Positions 1 to 7,149 of a DNA stretch of 14,674 nucleotides are shown in pieces. A program made the translations under genes and the position numbers. The stretch covers positions 1 to 14,674 of the forward strand of contig CBFDBC010000073.1 of the NCBI GenBank assembly GCA_965602945.1, written 5' to 3'. The stretch is from JAUXEH01 sp965602945. Lineage in GTDB: Bacteria; Acidobacteriota; Aminicenantia; Aminicenantales; Aminicenantaceae. Position 1 is the stretch's first letter, and the number at the start of each line of letters is the position of its first letter. Below the pieces are notes generated by a model, which had not been told where the DNA came from, searched no databases, and saw only the letters and a program-made list of their open reading frames with translations.

Positions 1-717
1 CCAGAGGTCGCCCGGTATGCCATCGAGAGCGCGGCCAAACTCAAGAAACCCGAGCACCTGCAGGCGCTGATCCACAGGCTGAGCAGCCCGCTGACCCGCG
101 AGGACGCAATATCCGCGCTCCTTAAATACGGGAACGAGGCGGTCGGGGCCATGAACGCCTACCTGGGAGACCATCACAAGGACATCGATCTGCGGAGGGC
201 CCTGGTGAGCGCTTTGGCCCGCATGGGAACCCAGGAGGCGGCCAACGTCCTGATGAAGGACCTGGATCGCAAGGCCTCGGACCTGGATACGGAGATCATC
301 GATGCGCTGGACCGGATCCGTTCCGAGAAGCCGGAGATCCACATCTCCCCCGTCATCACCAAGCATGAGACTCTCGCCCTGATCAAACGATACTGCAAGA
401 CGTTTCTCGATCTGCAGGAGCTCAAGGCCGGGAAAAAAGACATCGAGCTCCGCGACCAGCTGCAGAAGCAGCTGAACACATACTTCATGGACATCTTCAA
501 GCTGCTGGGACTTTACTATCCGCACGAGGACATCACCAAGGCCTATCAGAACATCGAGCGGGGGACCAAGGACTCGACGGCCTATGCCATCGAAATGTTG
601 GACAACACACTGTCCAAGGACCTGCGAGACGTCCTTCTTCCCCTGATCGATGACATGTCTCCTCAGGACCGGGAGCGCCGTTTCCATCAAATACTGAGGA
701 GTTTTCCCAAGACCTGA
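1..717 (+). CDS. HEAT-repeat protein, C-terminal part (5' end outside window)
   Basis: The reading frame is open from the first base, so the gene starts upstream and only its last 238 residues are visible. The first half has short paired amphipathic helices typical of HEAT repeats, each about 30 residues with recurring Ala/Leu positions and acidic turns. The second half (about residues 125-238) is a separate helical block. It carries a pattern of a LLGLYYP segment, then an AYAIEMLDN segment, then a LLPLID segment. From memory this resembles the soluble tail of bacterial proteins that join a nucleotide-transporter-like (Npt/MFS) membrane domain to HEAT repeats, but that membrane part would lie outside the window. 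No enzyme motif is seen. The role is probably protein-protein interaction or scaffolding. The fold class is fairly sure and the transporter link is weak. The stop codon lies 67 bases before the phosphatase gene, which has its own promoter. Confidence 0.75.
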   Translation, partial: PEVARYAIESAAKLKKPEHLQALIHRLSSPLTREDAISALLKYGNEAVGAMNAYLGDHHKDIDLRRALVSALARMGTQEAANVLMKDLDRKASDLDTEIIDALDRIRSEKPEIHISPVITKHETLALIKRYCKTFLDLQELKAGKKDIELRDQLQKQLNTYFMDIFKLLGLYYPHEDITKAYQNIERGTKDSTAYAIEMLDNTLSKDLRDVLLPLIDDMSPQDRERRFHQILRSFPKT

Positions 718-738
718 AATTGAAGTATGCGGTTTTGC

Positions 739-768
739 TTGAATTTATCCCAATGTACCGATTATAAT
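739..768 (+). promoter_or_regulatory. Sigma70-type promoter for the FHA-GAF-PP2C phosphatase gene
   Basis: TTGAAT (739-744) and a perfect TATAAT (763-768) are separated by 18 bases. Transcription would begin near 775, only about 10 bases before the ATG at 785. No Shine-Dalgarno sequence is visible. The mRNA would therefore be almost leaderless, and the phosphatase could be expressed separately from the HEAT-repeat gene. Confidence 0.6.
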
Positions 769-784
769 CGAAATACAAAAAGAT

Positions 785-2461
785 ATGCCTAAAATATACG
801 TATATCCTAAAAAGGGTGACGATTTCCACATCAAACTGGGCGATTCCCAGGTGAGCCTGGGACGTTCCGCCGACAATGACATCCCCCTGCCGGATCCCTT
901 CTGCTCCAGCAACCATGCCATCATCGCGCCCAAGGGCGATAGATACTTCATACTGGACAACAACAGCAAGAATGGGGTGTTCCTCAACGGGAAGAAGATC
1001 GAACGGGATCTGGAACTCAAGAAAGGCGACGAGATCCTCCTCGGCTCGACCCGAATCGTTTATGACCTGAAGATCGACACCAAGGTGGAGGTAACGGACG
1101 AGCCTTCCTCTTCCGCCAACATCAACACGATCATGCACCTGAAGGACGTGCTGCGCAAACCGGACATCAGCACGACCATCCGTGCCGACGCCAAATCTCT
1201 GGACATCGAAGCGATCAAGACCGAACACAAGGAAGTATCGGTTATCAGTGAGGTCACCAAAGCCCTGATCCTGCATAAACCCCTGGACGAACTGGTGGAG
1301 CACATCATGGATCTCATTTGTGAGCGCATCCCGATGGACCGCGGGATCCTCATGCTGAAGGACGATGTCACAGGCCAACTGGACCCCAAAGTCGTACGCA
1401 TCAACAACAAACAGCTTATGAACCAGAAGATCCAGGTCAGTCAGAGCATCATCAGCACGGCCGTGGATCGGCACTCATCGATCCTCATCTCCGATGTGCA
1501 GTCCGACACACGATTCAAAGCCCAGGACAGCATCCTCAAGCTCAACATACAGTCGGCCATGTGCGTGCCCCTGTGGAACAACATAGAGATCATCGGGATC
1601 ATCTACTCCGACCGGATCGCCACCCCCGAACAGTTCACCAACGAGGATCTCCGCCTCCTCACTCTCCTCTCGAACGTGGCGGCCGTGAAGATCGAAAACG
1701 CCGGCCTGTTCGAGAAAGCCCTGGAGAAGGAGAAAATGGAAAAGGAGCTGTCCCTCGCCTCTCAGATACAGAAAGACCTCCTGCCCCAGAAGCATCCGGA
1801 GGTCGCGGGTTTCGACATCGTCGGTACCAACATCCCCTGCCTCCAGGTCGGAGGTGACTACTATGACTTCCTGGAGATCGATGAAGACCGGATAGGGATC
1901 GTGATCGCGGATGTCTCTGGAAAAGGCGTCGGGTCATCTCTGCTCATGGCTTCGCTGAGGGCTGCCCTCCAGACCGAGGTCCACATAGGATACGACATCG
2001 ACGCGATGTCGGCCCGCTTGAACAACCTCGTGCACCGGAGCACGGCCTCCAACGCATTCATCAGCTTTTTCTACTGCGAACTCAACATAAAGTCCGGTGT
2101 CATGCGATACATAAATTCCGGGCACAATCCTCCGATCGTCCTGGATAAAAAGAAGAAGACCCAGCGCCTGGACAGCTGCGGACTCTGCCTCGGGATGTTC
2201 CCGGCTCAGGATTATGAATCCAGAGAGATCACTATTAATCCCGGCGACACCGCCATGCTCTACACCGACGGTTTGACTGAGAGCCGCAACAGGAACAACG
2301 AGGAGCTCGCCGAAGAGGGGCTGGTCAAGATCCTTAAAAAGCATCAAAAGCTGCCCGCAGAAAAACTCATGGAGACCATCTTCGAGGAACTCGTGACATT
2401 CACGGATGGGGCCGATCCCATGGACGACATGACACTGGTCCTGATCAAACGGAACGGGTGA
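785..2461 (+). CDS. PP2C/SpoIIE-type serine/threonine phosphatase with FHA and GAF domains (RsbU-like)
   Basis: This 558-residue cytoplasmic protein has three domains. Residues 1-95 are an FHA domain, which binds phosphothreonine peptides. It shows LGRS (25-28), SSNHA (41-45) and NSKNGVFLNG (60-69), so the binding face looks intact. Residues about 150-310 are a GAF sensor domain. A short coiled coil (about 305-335) leads to a SpoIIE/PP2C phosphatase domain (about 340-558). The metal-binding acidic residues are present: GGDYYD (D358), ADVSGKG (D376), DGLTES (D495) and DPMDDMT (D547/D548), so it should be active. Family members dephosphorylate anti-anti-sigma factors in partner-switching systems. 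No such partner or anti-sigma kinase lies in this window, so the substrate is unknown. No Shine-Dalgarno sequence precedes the ATG; the promoter immediately upstream and the start of the FHA fold support this start. Confidence 0.93.
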   Translation: MPKIYVYPKKGDDFHIKLGDSQVSLGRSADNDIPLPDPFCSSNHAIIAPKGDRYFILDNNSKNGVFLNGKKIERDLELKKGDEILLGSTRIVYDLKIDTKVEVTDEPSSSANINTIMHLKDVLRKPDISTTIRADAKSLDIEAIKTEHKEVSVISEVTKALILHKPLDELVEHIMDLICERIPMDRGILMLKDDVTGQLDPKVVRINNKQLMNQKIQVSQSIISTAVDRHSSILISDVQSDTRFKAQDSILKLNIQSAMCVPLWNNIEIIGIIYSDRIATPEQFTNEDLRLLTLLSNVAAVKIENAGLFEKALEKEKMEKELSLASQIQKDLLPQKHPEVAGFDIVGTNIPCLQVGGDYYDFLEIDEDRIGIVIADVSGKGVGSSLLMASLRAALQTEVHIGYDIDAMSARLNNLVHRSTASNAFISFFYCELNIKSGVMRYINSGHNPPIVLDKKKKTQRLDSCGLCLGMFPAQDYESREITINPGDTAMLYTDGLTESRNRNNEELAEEGLVKILKKHQKLPAEKLMETIFEELVTFTDGADPMDDMTLVLIKRNG

Positions 2462-2462
2462 G

Positions 2463-2492
2463 TTGTACGTATCCCCCTAAATCTGCTATTAT
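2463..2492 (+). promoter_or_regulatory. Probable promoter for the M16-M16-ftcD operon
   Basis: TTGTAC (2463-2468) and TATTAT (2487-2492) are 18 bases apart. The -10 matches consensus at five of six positions and is preceded by TGC; the -35 is weak. Transcription would start near 2499, inside the inverted repeat at 2496-2511, before a GAGGGG ribosome site (2516-2521) and the ATG at 2526. Confidence 0.4.
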
Positions 2493-2495
2493 CCC

Positions 2496-2511
2496 AAAAC
2501 GGCCCCGTTTT
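2496..2511. repeat. Perfect inverted repeat AAAACGG-CC-CCGTTTT at the operon start
   Basis: The two 7-base arms are exact reverse complements around a 2-base centre. The repeat sits just after the likely -10 of the M16 operon and 35 bases after the phosphatase stop codon. It could be an operator. Alternatively it could be a small terminator for the phosphatase transcript, since the plus-strand hairpin ends in TTTT, but the loop is very tight and the T run lies inside the stem. The operator reading is preferred but unproven. Confidence 0.4.
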
Positions 2512-2525
2512 GCCTGAGGGGTAAA

Positions 2526-3875
2526 ATGCGGATGAGAAACAGAACCCGTTATGCGCTCATGCTTCTGGTCTGTATTCTCATGGCGGACATCCCTCTCGGT
2601 GCTCAGGTCGAGAGGCGATACCCCTTCCGTTTTTCCACTTTTCAATTGAAAAACGGGCTGACCGTGATCCTGTCGGAAGACAACTCCCTGCCAGTGGTCA
2701 CTGTAGTGGCTGCCTACCGGGTAGGTTCCATGCACGAAAACGCGGGGAAAGCAGGCCTGGCCTATCTCCTGGAAAACCTCCTGATGTTCGAAGGTTCACG
2801 CAATATCGGACGGATGCAGCATTTCCGCTTTATCCAGAGGATCGGAGGCCGCCTGAACGCGACAACGGAAAGGGACAGGACAATCTTCTATCAGACAGTC
2901 CCTTCCCACCATCTTGCGACCATGCTCTGGCTGGAATCGGACAGGATGATGTCTCTTTCCATAGGCCAGGCCAACGTGGATCGCTGGAAAGACGAACTGA
3001 TCCTCAGGCTGAAAGCGCGCTCCGACCGGGATCCCTATCTGGACGGCTCACTGTACTTCGACGAGTTGCTGTATCCGGATATCTACATCAACCATCCTAC
3101 CGTCGGGAGGCGCCAGGACCTCGCCGGCATCACGGTTGCCGACGTCAGAAACTTCTACCGTACATACTACAGGCCCAACAACGCAGTACTCTGCATTGCC
3201 GGAAACATCGATCTGGATAAGACCGAAGAGCTGGTCCGGAAATACTTCCAGGGTTTGCAGCGCGGAAGAGATCTTCCCGTGCTCGCGACTTCCGATGCCT
3301 CGGAAATCAATATCGGAAACATGACAGAAACCATGCAAAGCTCCCGGGCATCTTCTCCCGCGTTCTTCCTGGGCTTTCGTACACCCAAGGCACGCTCCGA
3401 GGATTTCTATGCGTTGACGATCATCGAATACATCCTGATGAGAGGAAACAGTTCACGCTTGCACGAGCGTCTCATAAAGAGAGAGGAACGCCTGGCCTCC
3501 CAGCTCTCCGGCGGGATCGATACCCGGCATGACCAAGCCGCATTCCGCTTTTTTGTGAAAAGCAGCAACGAGCTCAAAAAAGAACGATGCCAGAAGGAGA
3601 TCTTCTCAGAGATCAACAAACTCAAGTCCTCTTTGATATCGGAAAAGGAGCTGGCCAAAGCCAAGAATGTATTCAAGAAAGACTATGTCAATCAGTACAG
3701 CACAACAGTGGACAAGGCACTTTTCCTCACCCATACCTGGCTTTCCCGGTTCCCCTGGAATGATCTGGCCACCGAGCTGGATAAATATATGAACGTCCCA
3801 CCCCAGCGCATCACATACGCCATGCGAAAATATTTCGGCCAGGACTGGATCCTGATCAACATCCCAATCCGATGA
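2526..3875 (+). CDS. Exported M16-family peptidase-like protein with degenerate zinc site (subunit 1)
   Basis: This 449-residue protein has an N-terminal signal peptide: basic residues 2-7, then a hydrophobic stretch at about 10-20, with likely cleavage near GAQ (25-27). Two M16 halves follow: residues about 35-230 resemble the zinc-bearing N-terminal domain, and about 270-445 the C-terminal partner domain. The flanking pattern of the active site is well kept (GSMHENAGKAGLAY, LMFEGS, then LWLESDRMM). The HXXEH zinc motif, however, reads YLLEN (80-84), so both histidines are replaced while the glutamate remains. The expected third ligand, E157, is also present. Each replacement is one base away from a His codon. 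The protein probably no longer binds zinc and may act as a chaperone-like or binding subunit. A GAGGGG ribosome site lies 4 bases before ATG 2526; an in-frame ATG at 2532 is an alternative. The stop overlaps the next start as ATGA. Confidence 0.9.
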   Translation: MRMRNRTRYALMLLVCILMADIPLGAQVERRYPFRFSTFQLKNGLTVILSEDNSLPVVTVVAAYRVGSMHENAGKAGLAYLLENLLMFEGSRNIGRMQHFRFIQRIGGRLNATTERDRTIFYQTVPSHHLATMLWLESDRMMSLSIGQANVDRWKDELILRLKARSDRDPYLDGSLYFDELLYPDIYINHPTVGRRQDLAGITVADVRNFYRTYYRPNNAVLCIAGNIDLDKTEELVRKYFQGLQRGRDLPVLATSDASEINIGNMTETMQSSRASSPAFFLGFRTPKARSEDFYALTIIEYILMRGNSSRLHERLIKREERLASQLSGGIDTRHDQAAFRFFVKSSNELKKERCQKEIFSEINKLKSSLISEKELAKAKNVFKKDYVNQYSTTVDKALFLTHTWLSRFPWNDLATELDKYMNVPPQRITYAMRKYFGQDWILINIPIR

Positions 3876-5314
3876 AAAAGCTGCTCACCCTTATCAGCCT
3901 GGCCTGCCTGCTGCTCCCCCTCCCCGCTTCTGCTCAGGAAAAATTCCGGCGTCAGCCCCCCCTCCCGGATCCCTTGCCGACGCTTACGCTCCCCGAGATC
4001 GAGGATCACACCCTTGCTAACAATCTCAGGCTTCGCGTGGCCCACAAGACCGGCTTTCCCGTCATCAACCTGAGCCTTGTCGTCCTGACAGGCGAGAGCA
4101 TGTCCCCGGACGCCAAACCCGGGTTGGCGACCTTCACCGCCAACATGGTGAGCCGGGGATCATTCAACTTCTCGGCCTCGGAGGTGCAGGAAACCATCGA
4201 CAGTATCGGCGGCCGGTTCACGACGGAGACCAATCCGGATTATACGATTTTTTCCCTTTCCTGTTTGCAGGAAAACCTGGATCAAGCCCTGGAGCTTTTC
4301 AGCGACATGCTGGTGCGTCCGAGCTTTTCTCGCAGGCAGATCGAGGATCTGCAGCGGGTTACTTTCTACGACCTGACAAGGAGGAGGGAGGACCCGGAAT
4401 TTTCGGGAAAAAAACTGCTGTATCAGCTTCTGTTCAAAGATCACGCCTATCAGAAGATCGTTTACAACGACAACATCATCCGGACATACACCCTGGGAGA
4501 CATCCGGGGCTTCTACGAAAATTTCTACCGGCCCGACAATACGATCCTCATCATCACCGGCGATATCGACCTGAATCAGGCCAGCCTCAAAGTCAGCCGT
4601 AATTTCAACACCTGGGAAAAAAAGACGGTGAGAAGGGACTATCTGACTGCTCCAGAATTGGATGCCACGCAGAGGATCTGCTTCCTGCAGATCCCACGCG
4701 CCAAAGACATCAACATATTCATGGGTACCCTCATCCCGCCCAAGACCAACGCGGACTTTTTTACCTTGGGAGTCATGAACCAGGTGTTGGGAGGGACCTA
4801 CATCAGCCGTCTTTTCATGAACCTGCGAGAATCCAAGGGGTATGCCTACGACGCTGCATTCAGCTACATGGAATTCTACCAGGTCTGCGGCGTGTTCTAC
4901 GTCCATGCCCGGGTCACGCCCGAATCCATAAGATCAGCCATCGATGAGATCCAAAGAGAAATCCGTATCATATCCACACAACGGGTGCCTAACGAGGAGA
5001 TCGAGACCGCGAAATCTTACCTGCTGGGACGATACCCGCTGGGGATCCAGACACATGAGGACCTCTCAGCCCGGATCGCGGATGTTCAGGCTCTGGGATT
5101 GAGTGACGGACACTGGGACAAATACTACGAGAACATCACGCGCATCGACTCCCGGTCCGTGTATGAAGCGGCGCAGCAGCATTCCCTGCTCACTCCGATC
5201 ATCATCATCGTCGGGGATAGATCCGTGCTGGAAACGATCGGCTATGAAAAGATAGATGTCTACAACAGCAATGGAGAGCTCGTTCAGAGCGTCACGAAAG
5301 GATTACGGCAATGA
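3872..5314 (+). CDS. Exported M16-family peptidase-like protein, non-catalytic subunit type (subunit 2)
   Basis: This 480-residue protein begins with a clear signal peptide (MKKLL, hydrophobic core about 6-19, cleavage after ASA at 19-21). Two M16 domains follow, about residues 40-235 and 265-460. Where active M16 enzymes have HXXEH, this one has TFTAN (87-91), as in known zinc-less partner subunits. The C-terminal half keeps the substrate-contact pattern GGTYISRLFMNLRESKGYAY, with R319 and tyrosines 324 and 326 as candidates for the conserved Arg/Tyr pair. In heterodimeric M16 enzymes one subunit gives zinc and the other gives this Arg/Tyr pair. Here the partner at 2526-3875 has lost the zinc histidines, so the pair as a whole seems to lack a complete active site. 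It starts on an ATGA overlap with the gene before, with no separate ribosome site, and ends on another ATGA overlap with ftcD, so all three are likely translationally coupled. Location is periplasmic or outer-membrane associated. Confidence 0.92.
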   Translation: MKKLLTLISLACLLLPLPASAQEKFRRQPPLPDPLPTLTLPEIEDHTLANNLRLRVAHKTGFPVINLSLVVLTGESMSPDAKPGLATFTANMVSRGSFNFSASEVQETIDSIGGRFTTETNPDYTIFSLSCLQENLDQALELFSDMLVRPSFSRRQIEDLQRVTFYDLTRRREDPEFSGKKLLYQLLFKDHAYQKIVYNDNIIRTYTLGDIRGFYENFYRPDNTILIITGDIDLNQASLKVSRNFNTWEKKTVRRDYLTAPELDATQRICFLQIPRAKDINIFMGTLIPPKTNADFFTLGVMNQVLGGTYISRLFMNLRESKGYAYDAAFSYMEFYQVCGVFYVHARVTPESIRSAIDEIQREIRIISTQRVPNEEIETAKSYLLGRYPLGIQTHEDLSARIADVQALGLSDGHWDKYYENITRIDSRSVYEAAQQHSLLTPIIIIVGDRSVLETIGYEKIDVYNSNGELVQSVTKGLRQ

Positions 5315-6993
5315 AACTTGTGGAATGTGTACCCAATTTCAGCGAAGGAAGAGACCTGGAAAAAATCAAAATCATCACCAAGGAAATCGAGACCACAAAA
5401 GAGGTACAGCTTCTGGACGTAGATCCCGGGGAGTCCACCAACCGGACGGTGGTCACTTTCATCGGGACTCCCGAGGGTGTGCTGGAGGCCGCTTTCAAGG
5501 CGATCCGTAAGGCCGCCGAGGTCATAGACATGAGTAAGCACTCCGGAGCCCACAGCCGGATGGGGGCGACGGATGTCTGCCCTTTTGTCCCGGTGAGCGG
5601 TGTCTCCATGGAGGACTGTGTCGAACTGGCGAACAGGCTGGGAGAGCGGGTAGCCAGGGATTTGAAGATCCCGGTCTATCTGTATGAGTCGGCTGCCCGG
5701 ACGCCCGAGAGGCGCAACCTGGCCACCGTGCGGGCGGGCGAATACGAAGGCCTGGAAGAAAAGCTCAAGGACCCGGATTGGGCCCCGGACTACGGGGAAG
5801 CGGTCTTTATTCCCAAGAGCGGGGCCACGGCCGTGGGAGCACGAGAATTCCTCATCGCATACAACATAAACCTCAACACCAGTGACCGCAAATCGGCCCA
5901 GCACATCGCGCTCAACCTCAGGGAGCGCGGGCGCGCTAAACGGGATGACGAAGGCAAGATCGTGCGTGACGCAGACGGGAAGTCTATCAATGTCCCGGGC
6001 AAGTTCAAGGAGGTAAAGGCGGTAGGCTGGTATGTCGAGGATTACCGGATCGCCCAGATCTCCATCAACTTTACGAACTACCATGTCTCGCCTCCACACC
6101 TGGTTTTCGACGAAGCGGTCAAGGAAGCTGAAGAGATCGGCTGCCGGGTCACCGGGAGCGAGTTGGTGGGACTGATCCCCAAAGAAGCCCTGCTCATGGC
6201 AGGCCGCTACTACCTTAAGAAACAGGGAAGGAGCGCCGGCGTTCCGGAGGAAGAGCTGATCCGATTCGCATCCCTATCCCTCGGATTGAACGACGTTTCC
6301 TCCTTCGATCCGGGAAAAAAGATCATCGAATACCAGTTCAAGGAAGTGGAGGACTCCCTCAACGACAAGACTCTCCGGGGATTCGCCAACGAGCTTTCCA
6401 TGGACTCGCCTGCGCCGGGCGGCGGGAGCACCGCGGCCTTGTGCGGAGCCCTGTCCGCTTCCCTGTCGGCCATGGTGTCCAACCTCACCGTGGGGAAAAA
6501 GGAGTATGAGAAAGTCCAGGACCTGGTCAAAGATCTAGCGGAACAGGGCCAGATCCTCAAGGATGAACTGCTCCGCGCCATCGATCTGGACACACTCGCC
6601 TTCAACCGGGTCATGGACTGCTTCCGACTCCCCAAGAAGACAGCGGAGCAGAAACCGGGACGGATCGACGCCATCGAGGCAGCCACCAAGGAAGCGACCA
6701 GGATCCCCTTCGGCGTGCTGAAAGATTGTGTCACGGCTCTCAAGCTGGCCCAGGAGGTAGCGCTCAACGGGAACGAAAATTCCCTCAGCGACGCGGGGGT
6801 CGCCGCACTCGTGGCCCAGGCCGGGGCGGAGGGCGCCTATTACAACGTCCTCATCAATCTGCCGGACATCCAGGACCCGGATTTCACAAAGGAAATGGAG
6901 ACTGCGGCCACGGCCTATCGGTCCGAAGCCATCGTCCTGGGAGATGAGATGCGAACCATCCTGGAAAATAGGCTGAGAGAAAAACTGCCGTAA
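5311..6993 (+). CDS. ftcD: Bifunctional glutamate formiminotransferase / formiminotetrahydrofolate cyclodeaminase
   Basis: This 560-residue cytoplasmic enzyme performs the last step of one histidine-degradation route. It moves the formimino group from formiminoglutamate to tetrahydrofolate, then closes the ring to give 5,10-methenyl-tetrahydrofolate and ammonia. Residues 1-180 are the transferase N-terminal subdomain (ECVPNFSEGRD near the start). They include the signature KHSGAHSRMGATDVCPFVPV (76-95); by comparison with the mammalian enzyme, H81 is the likely catalytic histidine. Residues about 181-330 form the second transferase subdomain, including SELVGLIPKEALLMAG (283-298). After a linker, residues about 353-560 form the cyclodeaminase, with SPAPGGGSTAALCGALSA (366-383) and SLSDAGVAAL (491-500). 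The length is close to the fused animal enzyme, about 541 residues. The start overlaps the preceding M16 gene as ATGA, so it is the third gene of that operon. No other histidine-degradation gene is in view. Confidence 0.95.
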   Translation: MKLVECVPNFSEGRDLEKIKIITKEIETTKEVQLLDVDPGESTNRTVVTFIGTPEGVLEAAFKAIRKAAEVIDMSKHSGAHSRMGATDVCPFVPVSGVSMEDCVELANRLGERVARDLKIPVYLYESAARTPERRNLATVRAGEYEGLEEKLKDPDWAPDYGEAVFIPKSGATAVGAREFLIAYNINLNTSDRKSAQHIALNLRERGRAKRDDEGKIVRDADGKSINVPGKFKEVKAVGWYVEDYRIAQISINFTNYHVSPPHLVFDEAVKEAEEIGCRVTGSELVGLIPKEALLMAGRYYLKKQGRSAGVPEEELIRFASLSLGLNDVSSFDPGKKIIEYQFKEVEDSLNDKTLRGFANELSMDSPAPGGGSTAALCGALSASLSAMVSNLTVGKKEYEKVQDLVKDLAEQGQILKDELLRAIDLDTLAFNRVMDCFRLPKKTAEQKPGRIDAIEAATKEATRIPFGVLKDCVTALKLAQEVALNGNENSLSDAGVAALVAQAGAEGAYYNVLINLPDIQDPDFTKEMETAATAYRSEAIVLGDEMRTILENRLREKLP

Positions 6994-7080
6994 GTTTCTA
7001 GATTCCAGCGCCCCACGCTCCACCTGACTCATCAACCTGATGCCGCCCTGCGGGGAACCTAAGGTTTTACTTGAACCGTG

Positions 7081-7095
7081 TGACATTTTATGTCA
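7081..7095. promoter_or_regulatory. Palindrome TGACAT-TTT-ATGTCA, candidate operator upstream of pepD
   Basis: The two 6-base arms are perfect reverse complements around TTT. The site lies 55 bases before the chosen pepD start. A weak promoter reading, TTGAAC (7071-7076) with CAAAAT (7094-7099) at 17-base spacing, would place it exactly in the promoter spacer. AT-rich -10-like sequence at 7110-7118 (TATTATATT) is an alternative. The 156 bases between ftcD and pepD otherwise show no gene and no convincing terminator. Confidence 0.4.
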
Positions 7096-7137
7096 AAATT
7101 TCTGGTTACTATTATATTCCGACAACTTCATAATTTT

Positions 7138-7143
7138 GGGAGG
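7138..7143 (+). promoter_or_regulatory. Ribosome binding site fixing the pepD start
   Basis: GGGAGG ends 6 bases before the ATG at 7150. It supports 7150 over the in-frame ATG at 7090. That upstream ATG lies inside the palindrome, has no ribosome site, and would add 20 residues with no counterpart in E. coli PepD. Confidence 0.7.
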
Positions 7144-7149
7144 TATGGT

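Noticed and set aside
533..1474. Long antisense open frame of 313 codons opposite the phosphatase gene
   Set aside because: It overlaps a clearly conserved FHA-GAF-PP2C gene. Its protein has no recognisable motif, and such frames are common opposite genes of this base composition.
7043..7053. Small hairpin CCGC-CCT-GCGG after ftcD
   Set aside because: The stem is only 4 bases long and no T run follows, so it is not a credible terminator.
7090..7149. In-frame upstream ATG extending PepD by 20 residues
   Set aside because: No ribosome site precedes it, it lies inside the palindrome, and the family start matches the ATG at 7150 with GGGAGG in front.
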